Origin: Flavobacterium sp.
GTDB taxonomy: Bacteria > Bacteroidota > Bacteroidia > Flavobacteriales > Flavobacteriaceae
Assembly (NCBI GenBank): GCA_012837155.1
Contig: CP051546.1
Location: forward strand, 2,793,699 to 2,857,698
DNA: 64,000 nt
Direction of reading: 5' to 3'
In this document: piece by piece, positions 1 through 9,068 of the stretch
Numbering within the stretch: the first letter of the stretch is position 1
Layout: every line of letters begins with the position of its first letter
The notes under the pieces: generated by a model
Database searches by the model: none
Seen by the model: the letters and a program-made list of their open reading frames with translations, nothing else
Told to the model about the DNA's origin: nothing
Made by a program: the position numbers and the translations under genes

Positions 1-317
1 GGCGGTTTCGAAATGTAATCAAAAGCTCCCAAACGCATGGTTTGTATGGCAGTTTCCATATCGCCATGACCAGAAATCATGACCATCGGAATTTCTGGTT
101 TTATTTTTTTGACCGCTTCAAGCACTTCGACACCGTCCATTTTTGGCATTTTAATATCGCACAAAACGAGGTCGTAATCGTTGTTTTTTATTTTTTCTAA
201 CCCTTGAATTCCATCTTCTGCATCGTCAACCTGATAGGTGTCATTCTCTTCAGAAAGTATTTTAGTAAGCACTCTTCGGATAGCGGCTTCGTCTTCTATG
301 ATTAGTATTTTGCTCAT
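1..317 (-). CDS. Response regulator receiver domain, NtrC-like (3' truncated by window edge)
   Basis: The visible 105 codons encode a CheY-like receiver domain. The acidic pair is in IIEDE near residue 9, the phospho-accepting Asp is D54 in LCDIKMPKMDG, and the conserved Lys is K104 in DYISKPP. The stretch SGHGDMETAIQTMRLGAFDY is typical of receivers joined to a sigma-54 AAA+ domain in NtrC/AtoC-type regulators. That effector domain would lie beyond base 1 and is not seen, so the class is inferred from receiver sequence alone. The ATG at 315-317 opens the frame. No partner kinase is visible in the window. Confidence 0.85.
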   Translation of the reverse strand, partial: MSKILIIEDEAAIRRVLTKILSEENDTYQVDDAEDGIQGLEKIKNNDYDLVLCDIKMPKMDGVEVLEAVKKIKPEIPMVMISGHGDMETAIQTMRLGAFDYISKP

Positions 318-349
318 TTGTTTCTTTTTTTGGTTAATCGATTAATGAT

Positions 350-1666
350 TCAATATTGCAACCATTTATATAATTCTTTCCAAGTTGGTTTTTTGCCATA
401 CATCAATATCCCAACTCGGTAAATTTTTGCAGCAAACCAAACCACAAAAAAGAAGGTGCCAAAAAGCAAGATAATCGAAATTGCGAGTTGCCACCAAGGC
501 ACACCAAACGGAATTCGCATGAGCATCACGATAGGCGACGTGAGCGGAATCATCGAAAACACAGTCGCAATTGTTCCGTGTGGGTCATTGATAACCGTAA
601 AAAATCCGATGTAAACGGCTAAAATTAAAGGCATAATAATAGGCAAAAGAAACTGTTGCGAATCGGTTTCGCTATCGACTGCGGCACCAATGGCTGCGTA
701 AAATGAACTGTATAAAAAATACCCTCCTATAAAATAAATCACAAAACTGATTAGGATGGTAGCGATAGGCAAACTCTCCAATTCAAAAATAATCGTTTGG
801 GCAGTTCCCGTAAATCCTTGTAGTGCAGAATGCATCATTTGGGGCGGGATTTTTGCAGTTGGACTGGCATCAATTCCTAAAAATACCGAGGCAGCAAACA
901 TTAATGTTAAACCAATAATTGCCCAAATAAAAAATTGAAGCAATCCCGCCAATGAGGTTCCTATGATTTTTCCCATCATTAATTGAAATGGTTTTACTGA
1001 TGAAATAATAATTTCGACAATACGATTCGTTTTTTCCTCGATAACGCTGCGCATGACCATATTGCCATAAATAATAATAAACATCATGATGAGATAGCCA
1101 AAAGCTCCGCCAATAGCAATCTTAATTTCGTTAAGTCCTTTCAAACTTTCCTCTCCAGAGGCTTTTGCAAGGTTTATAGCAACCATAGCTTGGGCATTTT
1201 TTATTGCCAATGTGTCTAGTTTAGCTTTTTCGAAATTGTCTTTGGTAAGTTTTTTTGCTATTACTCCTTGTATTTTTTCGATAAATGAAATGCTTGGACT
1301 TTCGTTTGATATGAACTGAATTTTATTTTCTAAATGCTTTTCGTTAGACACTTTTGGTATGCAAAGCAATCCCTCGAAGTTCTCGTTTGTAATGCTATCT
1401 TTTAAATATTTGACATCAATTGGAGTCAAATCATAATAGTGGTATTCGCTATTTTTCTTGTTCAAGGATAAAAATTCAGTTGCAAACAAACCTGTTTCAT
1501 CGTGAATAGCAATTCGCTTGGTATCGGCTTTCATAGAACTCAAATAACCAACAAAAGCGGCTATTCCCACAAAAAGCAAGGGGCTTAAAAAAGTCATTAC
1601 AATGAATGATTTATTGCGCACCTTAGCGACAAACTCTCTTTTTATTATTAGTGATATGATGCTCAT
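350..1666 (-). CDS. ABC-2 type transporter permease, NatB-like
   Basis: 438 residues. One N-terminal membrane segment (about residues 20-43) follows the start LIIKREFVAKVRNKSF. A soluble extracytoplasmic region of roughly 140 residues comes next, then about five membrane segments from residue 185 on. The motif MRSVIEEKTNRIVEIIISSV is the hallmark of the NatB/ABC-2 export permease family. It lies 31 bp downstream of the ATPase gene on the same strand, so the two form one export system. NatAB systems export Na+ or drugs, but the substrate here cannot be read from sequence. The frame is intact. Confidence 0.88.
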   Translation of the reverse strand: MSIISLIIKREFVAKVRNKSFIVMTFLSPLLFVGIAAFVGYLSSMKADTKRIAIHDETGLFATEFLSLNKKNSEYHYYDLTPIDVKYLKDSITNENFEGLLCIPKVSNEKHLENKIQFISNESPSISFIEKIQGVIAKKLTKDNFEKAKLDTLAIKNAQAMVAINLAKASGEESLKGLNEIKIAIGGAFGYLIMMFIIIYGNMVMRSVIEEKTNRIVEIIISSVKPFQLMMGKIIGTSLAGLLQFFIWAIIGLTLMFAASVFLGIDASPTAKIPPQMMHSALQGFTGTAQTIIFELESLPIATILISFVIYFIGGYFLYSSFYAAIGAAVDSETDSQQFLLPIIMPLILAVYIGFFTVINDPHGTIATVFSMIPLTSPIVMLMRIPFGVPWWQLAISIILLFGTFFFVVWFAAKIYRVGILMYGKKPTWKELYKWLQY

Positions 1667-1697
1667 TTTAGGTCTTGGGTTTTAGATTTCCAAAAAA

Positions 1698-2621
1698 TTA
1701 CTTTTCGCTTACTGCTTGAATAAAAATATCGGTTACACTTGGAATTTTTTCTGCAAAATGAGTGACTTGTCCTCTTTGTACAAGAAGGTTTAATAATTCA
1801 TTTGGTGCTGCATTGCCTAATTGAATCTCGAGTTTTAATTCATTGTTTAATGATTTAAAATTCGTTTGACCTACCTTAAATTTCTGCGTGATATCGTACA
1901 TTAATCCTTCGATATTATCCGATAAAATACCTACTTCAAAACTATTAGTTCTAAATTCACGCTTACTATCATCGAGTTTTCCTTCGATAAGTTTATTCGA
2001 TTTATGAATTAATGCAATATGATTGCACAATTCTTCAACACTTTCCATCCGATGAGTAGAGAAAATTATGGTTGCGCCTTGATTTCTTAATTCAAGGATT
2101 TCGTCCTTGATTATGTTTGCATTTACAGGATCAAATCCAGAGAAAGGCTCGTCGAAAATCAGCAATTTTGGTTTATGCAAAACGCAAACTACAAATTGTA
2201 CTTTCTGAGCCATCCCTTTAGAAAGCTCTTGAATTTTTTTATTCCACCACCCTTGAATTCCCAATCTTTCGAACCAATAGTCTAATTGTATTTTTGCTTC
2301 GGCTTTCGAAAGTCCTTTCATTTGTGCCAGATACAGGCATTGTTCGCCCACTTTCATCGATTTGTATAAACCGCGTTCTTCGGGCAAATAACCTATGTGC
2401 TGAATGTGTTTTGGACTTAATTTTTCGCCATCGAGAATAATTTCGCCACTATCAGGCATCGTGATTTGGTTGATGATTCGGATTAAGGATGTTTTACCAG
2501 CTCCATTTGGGCCTAGAAGTCCATAAATACTTCCTTTTGGAACCCTAAGTGAAACTTCGTTAAGTGCCACATAATCGCCATATTTCTTGACAACATTTTT
2601 AACTTCAAGTATATTACCCAT
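1698..2621 (-). CDS. ABC transporter ATP-binding protein, NatA-like
   Basis: 307 residues. The Walker A motif GPNGAGKTS is near residue 38, the signature-like LSKGMAQKVQ is mid-domain, Walker B is LLIFDEPFSG, and the switch histidine is in STHRMES. The C-terminal 80 residues match the DUF4162-type extension found in export ATPases of this group. It would energise the adjacent permease at 350-1666, which follows in the same operon. The ATG at 2619-2621 gives the expected start (MGNILEVKNVVKKYGD). Confidence 0.9.
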   Translation of the reverse strand: MGNILEVKNVVKKYGDYVALNEVSLRVPKGSIYGLLGPNGAGKTSLIRIINQITMPDSGEIILDGEKLSPKHIQHIGYLPEERGLYKSMKVGEQCLYLAQMKGLSKAEAKIQLDYWFERLGIQGWWNKKIQELSKGMAQKVQFVVCVLHKPKLLIFDEPFSGFDPVNANIIKDEILELRNQGATIIFSTHRMESVEELCNHIALIHKSNKLIEGKLDDSKREFRTNSFEVGILSDNIEGLMYDITQKFKVGQTNFKSLNNELKLEIQLGNAAPNELLNLLVQRGQVTHFAEKIPSVTDIFIQAVSEK

Positions 2622-2710
2622 TCTAATTTATGATTTATTTCATCTGTTCGACCGTATTGGTCTTGGGTTGGTAAAAATAGAAAAATAGTGCTAATAAGCT
2701 GTTAAATATA

Positions 2711-2745
2711 ACAAAAAAACCACCCTTGATTTTACAAGGATGGGA
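2711..2745 (-). terminator. Intrinsic terminator after dnaJ
   Basis: Read on the minus strand, a 9-bp stem with one mismatch (CCATCCTTG/CAAGGGTGG) and a short loop is followed by a run of seven T. It lies about 25 bp past the dnaJ stop and before the ABC ATPase gene, so it ends the grpE-dnaJ transcript. Confidence 0.7.
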
Positions 2746-2768
2746 AAAAAATTCACATAATTAAAAAA

Positions 2769-3881
2769 TTATGAGAACATATCTTTAACTTTCTCAAAAA
2801 AGGATTTGTCTCCTTTTTCAGGATTTGGAATAAAATTCTCATCGGTTAGGTTTTTTTCAAAAAACTGTTTTTGCTCTTTGTTTAGCGTTTTAGGCGTCCA
2901 GACATTGACGTGAACCAATAAATCGCCAGTTCCATAACCGTTAATACTAGGAATTCCTTTTCCTTTTAACCTTAGAATCTTACCCGATTGGATTCCTTCT
3001 TCGAGTTTGATTCTCACTTTTCCGTTGATGGCTTCGATGTCTTTTGAAATTCCCAAAACGGCTTCGGCAAAACTGATGTATAAATCAAAATGCAAATTCT
3101 CTCCTTCACGCTTCAAAAACTCATGCTCAACCTCTTCGATGGCAACAATTAAATCCCCAGGAATACTATTTCCTGGCGCATCATTTCCTTTATTAGAGAC
3201 TTTCAGTTGCATACCGTCAACTACACCAGCAGGAATTTTTATAGTAACCGTTTCATCTTCTAGAATCATTCCTTGAGCATCAGATTCCGAAGGTTTTTTG
3301 TCTAATATTTGCCCTGAACCACCACAAGTAGGACAGGTTGATGCGGATTGCATTCGTCCTAAAATGGTATTTGTCACGCGCATTACTTGACCTTGACCGT
3401 TACAAGTAGAACAGGTTTTATACGAAACTCCAGGAGCTTGAACTTTGCGTTTTACCTTTACTTTTTTCTCGACACCATTAGCAATTTCTTCGAGAGTCAA
3501 CTTCACTTTTATGCGAAGATTACTTCCTTTTACACGACGTGAACCGCCGCCGCCTCCACTAAAACCGCCTCCTCCAAAAGCACTCCCAAAAATATCTCCA
3601 AATTGGCTGAAAATATCATCCATATTCATGTGACCGCCACCATAACCACCACCTCCATTATCAAAGGCTTGATGACCATATTGATCGTATTTGGCTTTTT
3701 TATTTGGGTCGCTTAATACTTCGTAAGCTTCGGCAGCAAGTTTAAATTTTTCTTCTGCAGCAGCATTGCCAGGATTTTTGTCAGGATGAAACTCAAGCGC
3801 TTTTTTTCGGTACGCTTTTTTTATTTCGGCAGCATCGGCATTTTTGCTTATGCCTAATATTTCGTAAAAATCTTTTTTCAT
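2769..3881 (-). CDS. dnaJ: Chaperone DnaJ (Hsp40) with reduced zinc-finger domain
   Basis: 370 residues. It has a J domain (residues 1-70, HPD in [10 protein letters not shown]), a Gly-rich linker (about 72-115) and a C-terminal substrate-binding region. The J domain stimulates DnaK ATPase. The Cys-rich domain holds only two CxxCxGxG repeats (CSTCNGQG and CPTCGGSG) instead of the four found in E. coli DnaJ, so it can form one zinc site. From memory, flavobacterial DnaJ proteins share this reduced form, so it looks like lineage character and not damage. It lies downstream of grpE on the same strand. Confidence 0.95.
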   Translation of the reverse strand: MKKDFYEILGISKNADAAEIKKAYRKKALEFHPDKNPGNAAAEEKFKLAAEAYEVLSDPNKKAKYDQYGHQAFDNGGGGYGGGHMNMDDIFSQFGDIFGSAFGGGGFSGGGGGSRRVKGSNLRIKVKLTLEEIANGVEKKVKVKRKVQAPGVSYKTCSTCNGQGQVMRVTNTILGRMQSASTCPTCGGSGQILDKKPSESDAQGMILEDETVTIKIPAGVVDGMQLKVSNKGNDAPGNSIPGDLIVAIEEVEHEFLKREGENLHFDLYISFAEAVLGISKDIEAINGKVRIKLEEGIQSGKILRLKGKGIPSINGYGTGDLLVHVNVWTPKTLNKEQKQFFEKNLTDENFIPNPEKGDKSFFEKVKDMFS

Positions 3882-3900
3882 TTTTAAGTTTAGGGTTTAG

Positions 3901-3919
3901 CCCTTCGACAAGCTCAGGG
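3901..3919. repeat. Short palindromic REP-like unit in the grpE-dnaJ gap
   Basis: CCCTTCGACAAGCTCAGGG lies in the 60-bp gap between grpE and dnaJ. The outer bases pair (CCCT/AGGG) and an inner part pairs imperfectly. This sequence type recurs as dispersed intergenic repeats in many genomes. It could form a small hairpin in the grpE-dnaJ mRNA. Confidence 0.5.
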
Positions 3920-3940
3920 TGCGATTGGGATTTTTAAAAT

Positions 3941-4539
3941 TTAATTTCCAATGACAACCTTTGGAAAACGAATAATTTTATCGCCTAATTTGTAACCTTT
4001 TTCTATCACGTCGACAATTTTTCCTTTCATTTTTGGACTTGGAGCTGGAATTTGAGTTATTGCCTCTGCAAAATCAGCATCAAAAGCATCTCCCGCTTTT
4101 ATTTCGACTTCTTCCAACCCTTTTGAAACCAAGGTGCTTTTTAGTTTTTCTTGAATAAGTTCGACACCTTGAATTAAAATATTGTCATCCGTTTTTTTAA
4201 TTTCGGCTAGTGCTCTGTCAAAATCATCCAAAACAGGAAGCATCGCCGATAACACTTCTTGATTGGCTGTTTTAAACAACTCGATACGTTCTTTGTTGTT
4301 CTGCGCTTGTAATTTTCAAATTCAGCAAATAAACGCAAAAATTTATCTCTTTCAGAAGCTAAATCCTGAGATAATTGTTCTTCTCTTGTGATTTCCTCTA
4401 CTCGTTCCTCGATTGTCGAGTCTAAAGCATCCGAATTATTTTCGTTATTCTCCATTGGATTTTGATCTACAATCTCTTCATTTAAGTTGTTTTCAGTCGT
4501 CATTCTCGTATTATTTTTAAAAATATTCTTAAACTTCAT
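3941..4539 (-). CDS. grpE: Nucleotide exchange factor GrpE (apparent -1 frameshift)
   Basis: GrpE releases ADP from DnaK. The 5' part (4539 down to about 4295) has an acidic leader followed by LRLFAEFENYKRRTTK. The 3' part resumes one frame over with ELFKTANQEVLSAMLPVLDD and the C-terminal beta domain ending KVVIGN. One A missing from the AAAG run at about 4291-4294 joins both into a normal protein of about 199 residues. Because grpE is essential or nearly so, I read this as a sequencing error. The start is the ATG at 4539; an internal ATG at 4503 (MTTENN) is an alternative. It forms an operon with dnaJ. Confidence 0.9.
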
Positions 4540-4561
4540 TTTTATACTTTCGTTTGGATTG

Positions 4562-4593
4562 CAAAAGTACTGCCAATTCTTTTAAAATGTCAA
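4562..4593 (-). promoter_or_regulatory. Promoter of grpE-dnaJ
   Basis: Reading the minus strand, TTGAC is followed after 21 bp (counted from TTG) by TACTTTTG, fitting the Bacteroidota TTG/TAnnTTTG promoter pattern. The -7 box (4562-4569) lies 22 bp upstream of the grpE ATG, implying a short leader. Confidence 0.6.
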
Positions 4594-4802
4594 ATTGTCA
4601 CTATATAATGTCTGATGTCAAAAATATACGATTAAAAAATGGGGCTTCTTCTCTGGCTAAATTTTAATATAATTTTAAGACTATCCCGTTTTAGTTTACA
4701 TAAATTTGTATAGATTCAATTCTATATCAGGTTTTAAATTTGAACTTTAAGGTTAGCTTATAGGCTTCTAAATAATTATTAATTCACTATACCTTATATT
4801 AG

Positions 4803-4836
4803 AAAAAGCTTCGTTAAACTAGCGAAGCTTTTTTTG
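4803..4836 (-). terminator. Terminator downstream of the DUF4442 gene
   Basis: An 11-bp stem AAAAAGCTTCG/CGAAGCTTTTT with a 9-nt loop, flanked by A and T runs, sits 25 bp past the stop of the gene at 4862-5320. Apart from this hairpin and the grpE promoter, the 4540-4861 gap shows nothing I can name. Confidence 0.75.
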
Positions 4837-4861
4837 TTTTTATACTCCATTTGCGAATATT

Positions 4862-5320
4862 TTACTCTGATTTTAGCTTAACACTCCATTCAAAATCCAT
4901 TTCAGCAACCTGAACGCCATCTGAGTTTGTACCAATAGACTTCATCCAAAAAACCCGCCTCTCGCCTGTGACAATCGCCTCCTTGATGAATTGCTGCGCC
5001 AATGCCCCATCATTACATACAAAACTGATTCTTCCGACAGCCTTTTTTGTAAAGTTACTCTTATTGGCCGTGACTAACATCGAAATCTTTTTATTGTTCT
5101 TTTGAATTTGAAGCCTAACTAAGGCTCCTGTTGAAAGTTCTGCCGCCATCGCTTGAACTGCAAAATACATCGAGTGAAACGGATTTTGATTTATCCAGCG
5201 GTGCTTGACCGCCACCACACATTTAATTTCATCCATTTGTTTTACCCTAACACAACAAATAAATGCCGATGGTATCTTGAATGCTAAAAATAGATTTAGG
5301 TTCTTCGCTGTAATTTTCAT
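4862..5320 (-). CDS. DUF4442 hotdog-fold protein (thioesterase-like)
   Basis: 152 residues, soluble. The pattern VKHRWINQNPFHSMYFAVQAMAAE resembles DUF4442/PaaI-like hotdog proteins, where an Asn/His and an 'SMY/FA' helix form the thioester site. The family includes putative acyl-CoA thioesterases, but the substrate is unknown. The gene is monocistronic and divergent from the DUF4870 gene at 5549. Family assignment is from recalled motif similarity only. Confidence 0.65.
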   Translation of the reverse strand: MKITAKNLNLFLAFKIPSAFICCVRVKQMDEIKCVVAVKHRWINQNPFHSMYFAVQAMAAELSTGALVRLQIQKNNKKISMLVTANKSNFTKKAVGRISFVCNDGALAQQFIKEAIVTGERRVFWMKSIGTNSDGVQVAEMDFEWSVKLKSE

Positions 5321-5513
5321 ATCGAATATTTTGCTTAGTAAAAATACGAAAAAAGCAACACTCTTTTTTCAATACCTATAAATTAGCAAAAAATACTCCA
5401 TCCTTTGTATTTATTAGGTTTACTGAAAGAATACAAAAAATTTAATTTTAAAAATATGTTAATTTTTTGTTAATATATACTACTATGCGATACAAGATAC
5501 CGTTTAATAGATA

Positions 5514-5521
5514 TATATTTG
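5514..5521 (+). promoter_or_regulatory. -7 box of a Bacteroidota-type promoter
   Basis: TATATTTG matches TAnnTTTG and lies 27 bp upstream of the ATG at 5549. I see no clear TTG at the -33 position. A second match, TACCTTTG at 5537-5544, is too close to the ATG to be the main promoter. Confidence 0.45.
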
Positions 5522-5548
5522 CATAAGAAATTACTATACCTTTGAATT

Positions 5549-6004
5549 ATGAAAACGACTAACGAAAATAATATAGCAACTTATATTCATTTGAGCACTT
5601 TGAGCCAATATTGTATTCCGTTTGGAAATTATATTTTTCCAATATTGATTTGGACTTCAAAAAAAGAGGAATCGGAATTTATAGATTACAACGGAAAACA
5701 AGTGCTCAATTTCCAGTTGAGTATGTTGTTGTATACACTCATCCTTTCCATGATTGCAATTCCAATTTTAGTTTTTACAATTTTCAGTACACTACCTATT
5801 TATTCTATCGTGGATGAGCCTAGTTTCTTCTTGCATCATTTAAATTTAGAAGACATTAGCGGAATTGTAATTGTAGCATTTTTATCGATTCTTACCTTTT
5901 TTGGTTTAAAAATTACAGAATTCTTCTTAATAATCTATGCAGCAGTAAAAACATCGAATGGAGAAAAATACCGCTATCCGTTGACTATTAATTTTATAAA
6001 ATAA
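5549..6004 (+). CDS. DUF4870 family small membrane protein
   Basis: 151 residues with about three to four membrane segments (near 20-35, 55-80, 105-130). The motif DYNGKQVLNFQLSM is the DUF4870 signature, and the tail KTSNGEKYRYPLTINFIK is also typical. The role of the family is unknown; it often lies beside PspC/DUF2807 genes in Bacteroidota, as here. The start ATG follows the -7 box by 27 bp. Confidence 0.8.
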   Translation: MKTTNENNIATYIHLSTLSQYCIPFGNYIFPILIWTSKKEESEFIDYNGKQVLNFQLSMLLYTLILSMIAIPILVFTIFSTLPIYSIVDEPSFFLHHLNLEDISGIVIVAFLSILTFFGLKITEFFLIIYAAVKTSNGEKYRYPLTINFIK

Positions 6005-6121
6005 AGACAATACTAACGGTTGGCTAACAGCATACGAGCAAATCAAACTTAAATAGCTCAAAAAAATCATCAATCAAAAAAACGAACAGTTTTATCAAAT
6101 CAAAAAAACAAAAAGAGAATC

Positions 6122-6454
6122 ATGAACATTGAAAACACAAAAGCCCAAATGCGAAAAGGGGTTCTCGAATTTTGCATCTTGTCTGTGCTAAAAGACAAAG
6201 AAGCATATACTTCGGAAATATTAGACGCCTTAAAAACCGCAAAATTACTCGTTGTAGAGGGAACGGTTTATCCGCTGCTTACCCGATTAAAAAATGATGG
6301 ATTGCTCAGCTATCGCTGGGAAGAATCCTTATCTGGTCCGCCAAGAAAATACTATGGTCTGACCGAAATTGGACAAACATTTTTAAACGAATTAAATGGC
6401 ACTTGGACAGAATTATCAGATGCCGTAAACCTAATCACCAAACAAAAACAATAG
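6122..6454 (+). CDS. PadR family transcriptional regulator
   Basis: 110 residues forming a winged helix. The stretch LEFCILSVLKDKEAYTSEIL and VEGTVYPLLTRLKNDGLLSY (recognition helix and wing) are diagnostic of PadR. The C-terminal helix for dimerisation is short, as in the PadR-s2 type. It heads an operon with the PspC (2-bp gap) and DUF2807 genes and probably regulates it. Its effector is unknown. Confidence 0.9.
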   Translation: MNIENTKAQMRKGVLEFCILSVLKDKEAYTSEILDALKTAKLLVVEGTVYPLLTRLKNDGLLSYRWEESLSGPPRKYYGLTEIGQTFLNELNGTWTELSDAVNLITKQKQ

Positions 6455-6456
6455 CC

Positions 6457-8177
6457 ATGAACAAAACTGTAAATATAAACTTAGGCGGAATGTTCTTCCA
6501 TATTGATGAAGATGCTTATCAAAAATTAACCCGTTATTTTGACGCTATAAAACGTTCGCTTTCCAATTCATCAGGGCAAGACGAAATCATCAAAGACATC
6601 GAAATGCGTGTTTCGGAATTATTGACCGAAAAGCAAAAATCCGAAAAACACGTGGTGGGTTTAAAAGATGTTGACGAAGTGATTGCGGTAATGGGACAAC
6701 CCGAAGATTATAGAATTGACGAGGAAGGAACTGAAAATACTACGACAGATTCCGCTTCGTTAAAAACAAGAAAACTGTATCGTGATACTGAACACGGGAT
6801 GATTGGTGGTGTACTTGCTGGCTTGGGGCATTATTTTGGGATTGACAAAGTTTGGCTTCGAATCCTTCTTTTAGTAATGGTTTTTGCTTGGGGAACGGGT
6901 GTTTTAGCCTATATTATTCTTTGGATTGTCATGCCAGAAGCAAGAACAACTGCCCAAAAACTAGAAATGACAGGAGAACCGGTAACCATTTCGAATATCG
7001 AAAAAAAAGTACGTGAGGAATTTGACTCGGTTTCAGAGAAACTAAAAAATGTTGATTATGACAAATACGGCAATCAAATTAAGACGGGAGCCGAAAAAAT
7101 AGGAAACTCTTTTGGTAATTTTATCATTGCGATTTTGAGAGTTTTTTCTAAATTTCTTGGAGTTCTTTTAATTATAGGAGGATTAATAGTGTTGTTTTTC
7201 CTATTGGTTGGAATTTTACATTAGGAACGGGAGTTTTTATTGATTTTCCATGGCAAGGTTTTATCGAAGCCGGAAATTTTACAGATTATCCCGTTTGGAC
7301 TTTTGGATTATTGATGTTTTTTGCTGTGGGAATTCCATTCTTTTTCTTATCGATATTGGGTTTCAAATTAGTATCTCCCAATATGAAATCTATTGGAAAC
7401 ATTGCAAAATATACTTTATTAGCTATTTGGCTACTCTCGGTTTCATTAGTAATTTCCATCGGAATAAAAGAAGCATCCGCCTTTGCTATTGACGGAAGAG
7501 TGGTCAAAAAGGAAACTATAAATATGAAACTAACCGACACACTGTATATAAAAATGAAGCATAATGATTATTTTGCCAAAAGCTTAGATGAGCATGATGA
7601 CTTTAAAATTACATTGGATTCAACGGGTAACGACGTCATTTATTCTAATAACGTTAGCTTTAGAATTGCAAAAACAGATACAAAATTGCCTTATATTCAA
7701 ATTGAAAAAGAGGCAAAAGGGGAAAATCTGTTTGAAGCAAAGCAAAGAGCCGAAAAGATAAAATACAATTATAAAATAGTTGGAAATCAATTGCTATTAG
7801 ACAATTATTTGTTGATTGATTTAAAAGAAAAATTTCGTAATCAAGAAATAGAAATCACTTTATTTTTACCCAAAGGCACTTTATTGAAAATGGATCAATC
7901 TATGGAACATTATGATTGCACGGATGATGATTATTTTTTATGGCGCCCTAATTTTAGTGATGCCGTTTACAAAGTTGAAACTGATAAAATAACATGCTCG
8001 AATTGTTTAAACGACGAAGAAAACATAGAAATAAATACTAATACTGAAGAAAAAGACAGCATTGTTACAACGACAGTAACCGTAAACGGAGAAGTCACAA
8101 CAACAAATATAAATAAAAAAGATAGTAAAAAAGGGTTGTCAGTAAGCAAGGACGGAATCATAATCAAAACCAATTAG
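6457..8177 (+). CDS. PspC domain membrane protein (apparent frameshift)
   Basis: The first 255 residues hold an N-terminal region (LGGMFFHIDEDAYQKL), then the PspC domain (LYRDTEHGMIGGVLAGLGHY followed by a membrane helix ending VMPEA), then further membrane segments. The frame breaks at about 7210-7224 (FFLLVGILH stop) and resumes one frame over with LGTGVFIDFPWQGF, two more membrane helices and a long extracytoplasmic C-terminal part to 8177. One inserted or lost base repairs it to about 573 residues. PspC-type proteins sense envelope stress in other bacteria; here the role is inferred from family and from the PadR and DUF2807 neighbours. The start is the ATG at 6457. Confidence 0.8.
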
Positions 8178-8179
8178 CC

Positions 8180-8929
8180 ATGATAAAGATCATCACAATC
8201 ATCACAAAATTTATTGTAGTTACCCTGATTACTTTATTATTTTCTTCCTGTTTGCACTATTCTTATTCTACAAATTCAGGTATCGAAATAAGCGGAAGCG
8301 GAAATAGAACAACCCAAAGCAGAACAATAAGTGAAGAGTTTAAAAACATTGAGGTAAGTTCTGGAATTAAAGTAAATGTAGAACAATCTGACGCTAAATC
8401 CATACTTGTTGAAACCGATGATAATTTGCAAAAACACATCATTACAAAAGTAGAAAATGGTGTTTTGATTATTGAATCTGACAGTCCTTATCATGCAACC
8501 AAAACACCTATTGTGAATGTGAAAATACCTGTAATAAAAGGGTTAAGAGCAAGCAGTGGCTCGAAAATTACGAGTGATAATGCATTAATAACCGAAAACA
8601 TTGAAGTCAAATCGAGTAGTGGAAGCGAAATACATATTGATGTTGAAGCCGATGCAATTACCCTAGAAAGTTCGAGCGGAAGCACTATCGAAGCAAGTGG
8701 GAAAGCATTAAAATTAGAAACTTCTTCCTCAAGTGGAAGTCAAATAGAGTCAAAAAATTTAATGACAAATGAGGTTGTTTCGAAAGCCTCTAGCGGGAGC
8801 AGTACTACTGTTTATCCCATTGTAAAACTGGAAGCAAAAGCCTCTAGCGGCAGCTCTATTACTTATCATAAAACACCAAAAACCATATTAAAAGAAGAAT
8901 CTTCTGGCGGAAGTGTCGAACAAGAATAA
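8180..8929 (+). CDS. DUF2807 (head GIN domain) lipoprotein
   Basis: 249 residues. It has a lipoprotein signal (LLFSSC at about residues 19-24) and then a right-handed beta-helix-like domain rich in recurring SSGS steps (SSGSEI, SSGSTI, SSGSQI, SSGSST, SSGSSI). This is the DUF2807 pattern ('putative auto-transporter adhesin, head GIN'). It is probably exported to the periplasm or cell surface. The gene starts 2 bp after the PspC gene, so PadR-PspC-DUF2807 is one operon. The function of the family is not established. Confidence 0.85.
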   Translation: MIKIITIITKFIVVTLITLLFSSCLHYSYSTNSGIEISGSGNRTTQSRTISEEFKNIEVSSGIKVNVEQSDAKSILVETDDNLQKHIITKVENGVLIIESDSPYHATKTPIVNVKIPVIKGLRASSGSKITSDNALITENIEVKSSSGSEIHIDVEADAITLESSSGSTIEASGKALKLETSSSSGSQIESKNLMTNEVVSKASSGSSTTVYPIVKLEAKASSGSSITYHKTPKTILKEESSGGSVEQE

Positions 8930-9009
8930 GACACAGCAGCAATGTCGAAGTTTATTTAGACAGAAGCAAAAAAGCGAAATAAAAATTGAAGCGAACTCTT
9001 TTATACAAA

Positions 9010-9056
9010 GAAGTCGTTTAAACTTTTTGATTAAGCGAAAAAGTTTAAACGACTTC
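9010..9056. terminator. Bidirectional terminator, 19-bp perfect stem
   Basis: GAAGTCGTTTAAACTTTTT pairs exactly with its complement at 9038-9056 around a 9-nt loop. It lies between the convergent DUF2807 gene and the gene at 9069-10882 and can end transcription from both sides. Confidence 0.85.
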
Positions 9057-9068
9057 AAATCTAAAAAT

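Noticed and set aside
3445-3633. Open frame antisense to the Gly-rich part of dnaJ (Pro-rich product)
   Set aside because: It mirrors the dnaJ linker codons on the other strand; no start signal or own promoter, and dnaJ is a certain gene.
3941-4539. grpE read as two overlapping genes
   Set aside because: The two products are the two halves of one GrpE with a single A missing at the joint.
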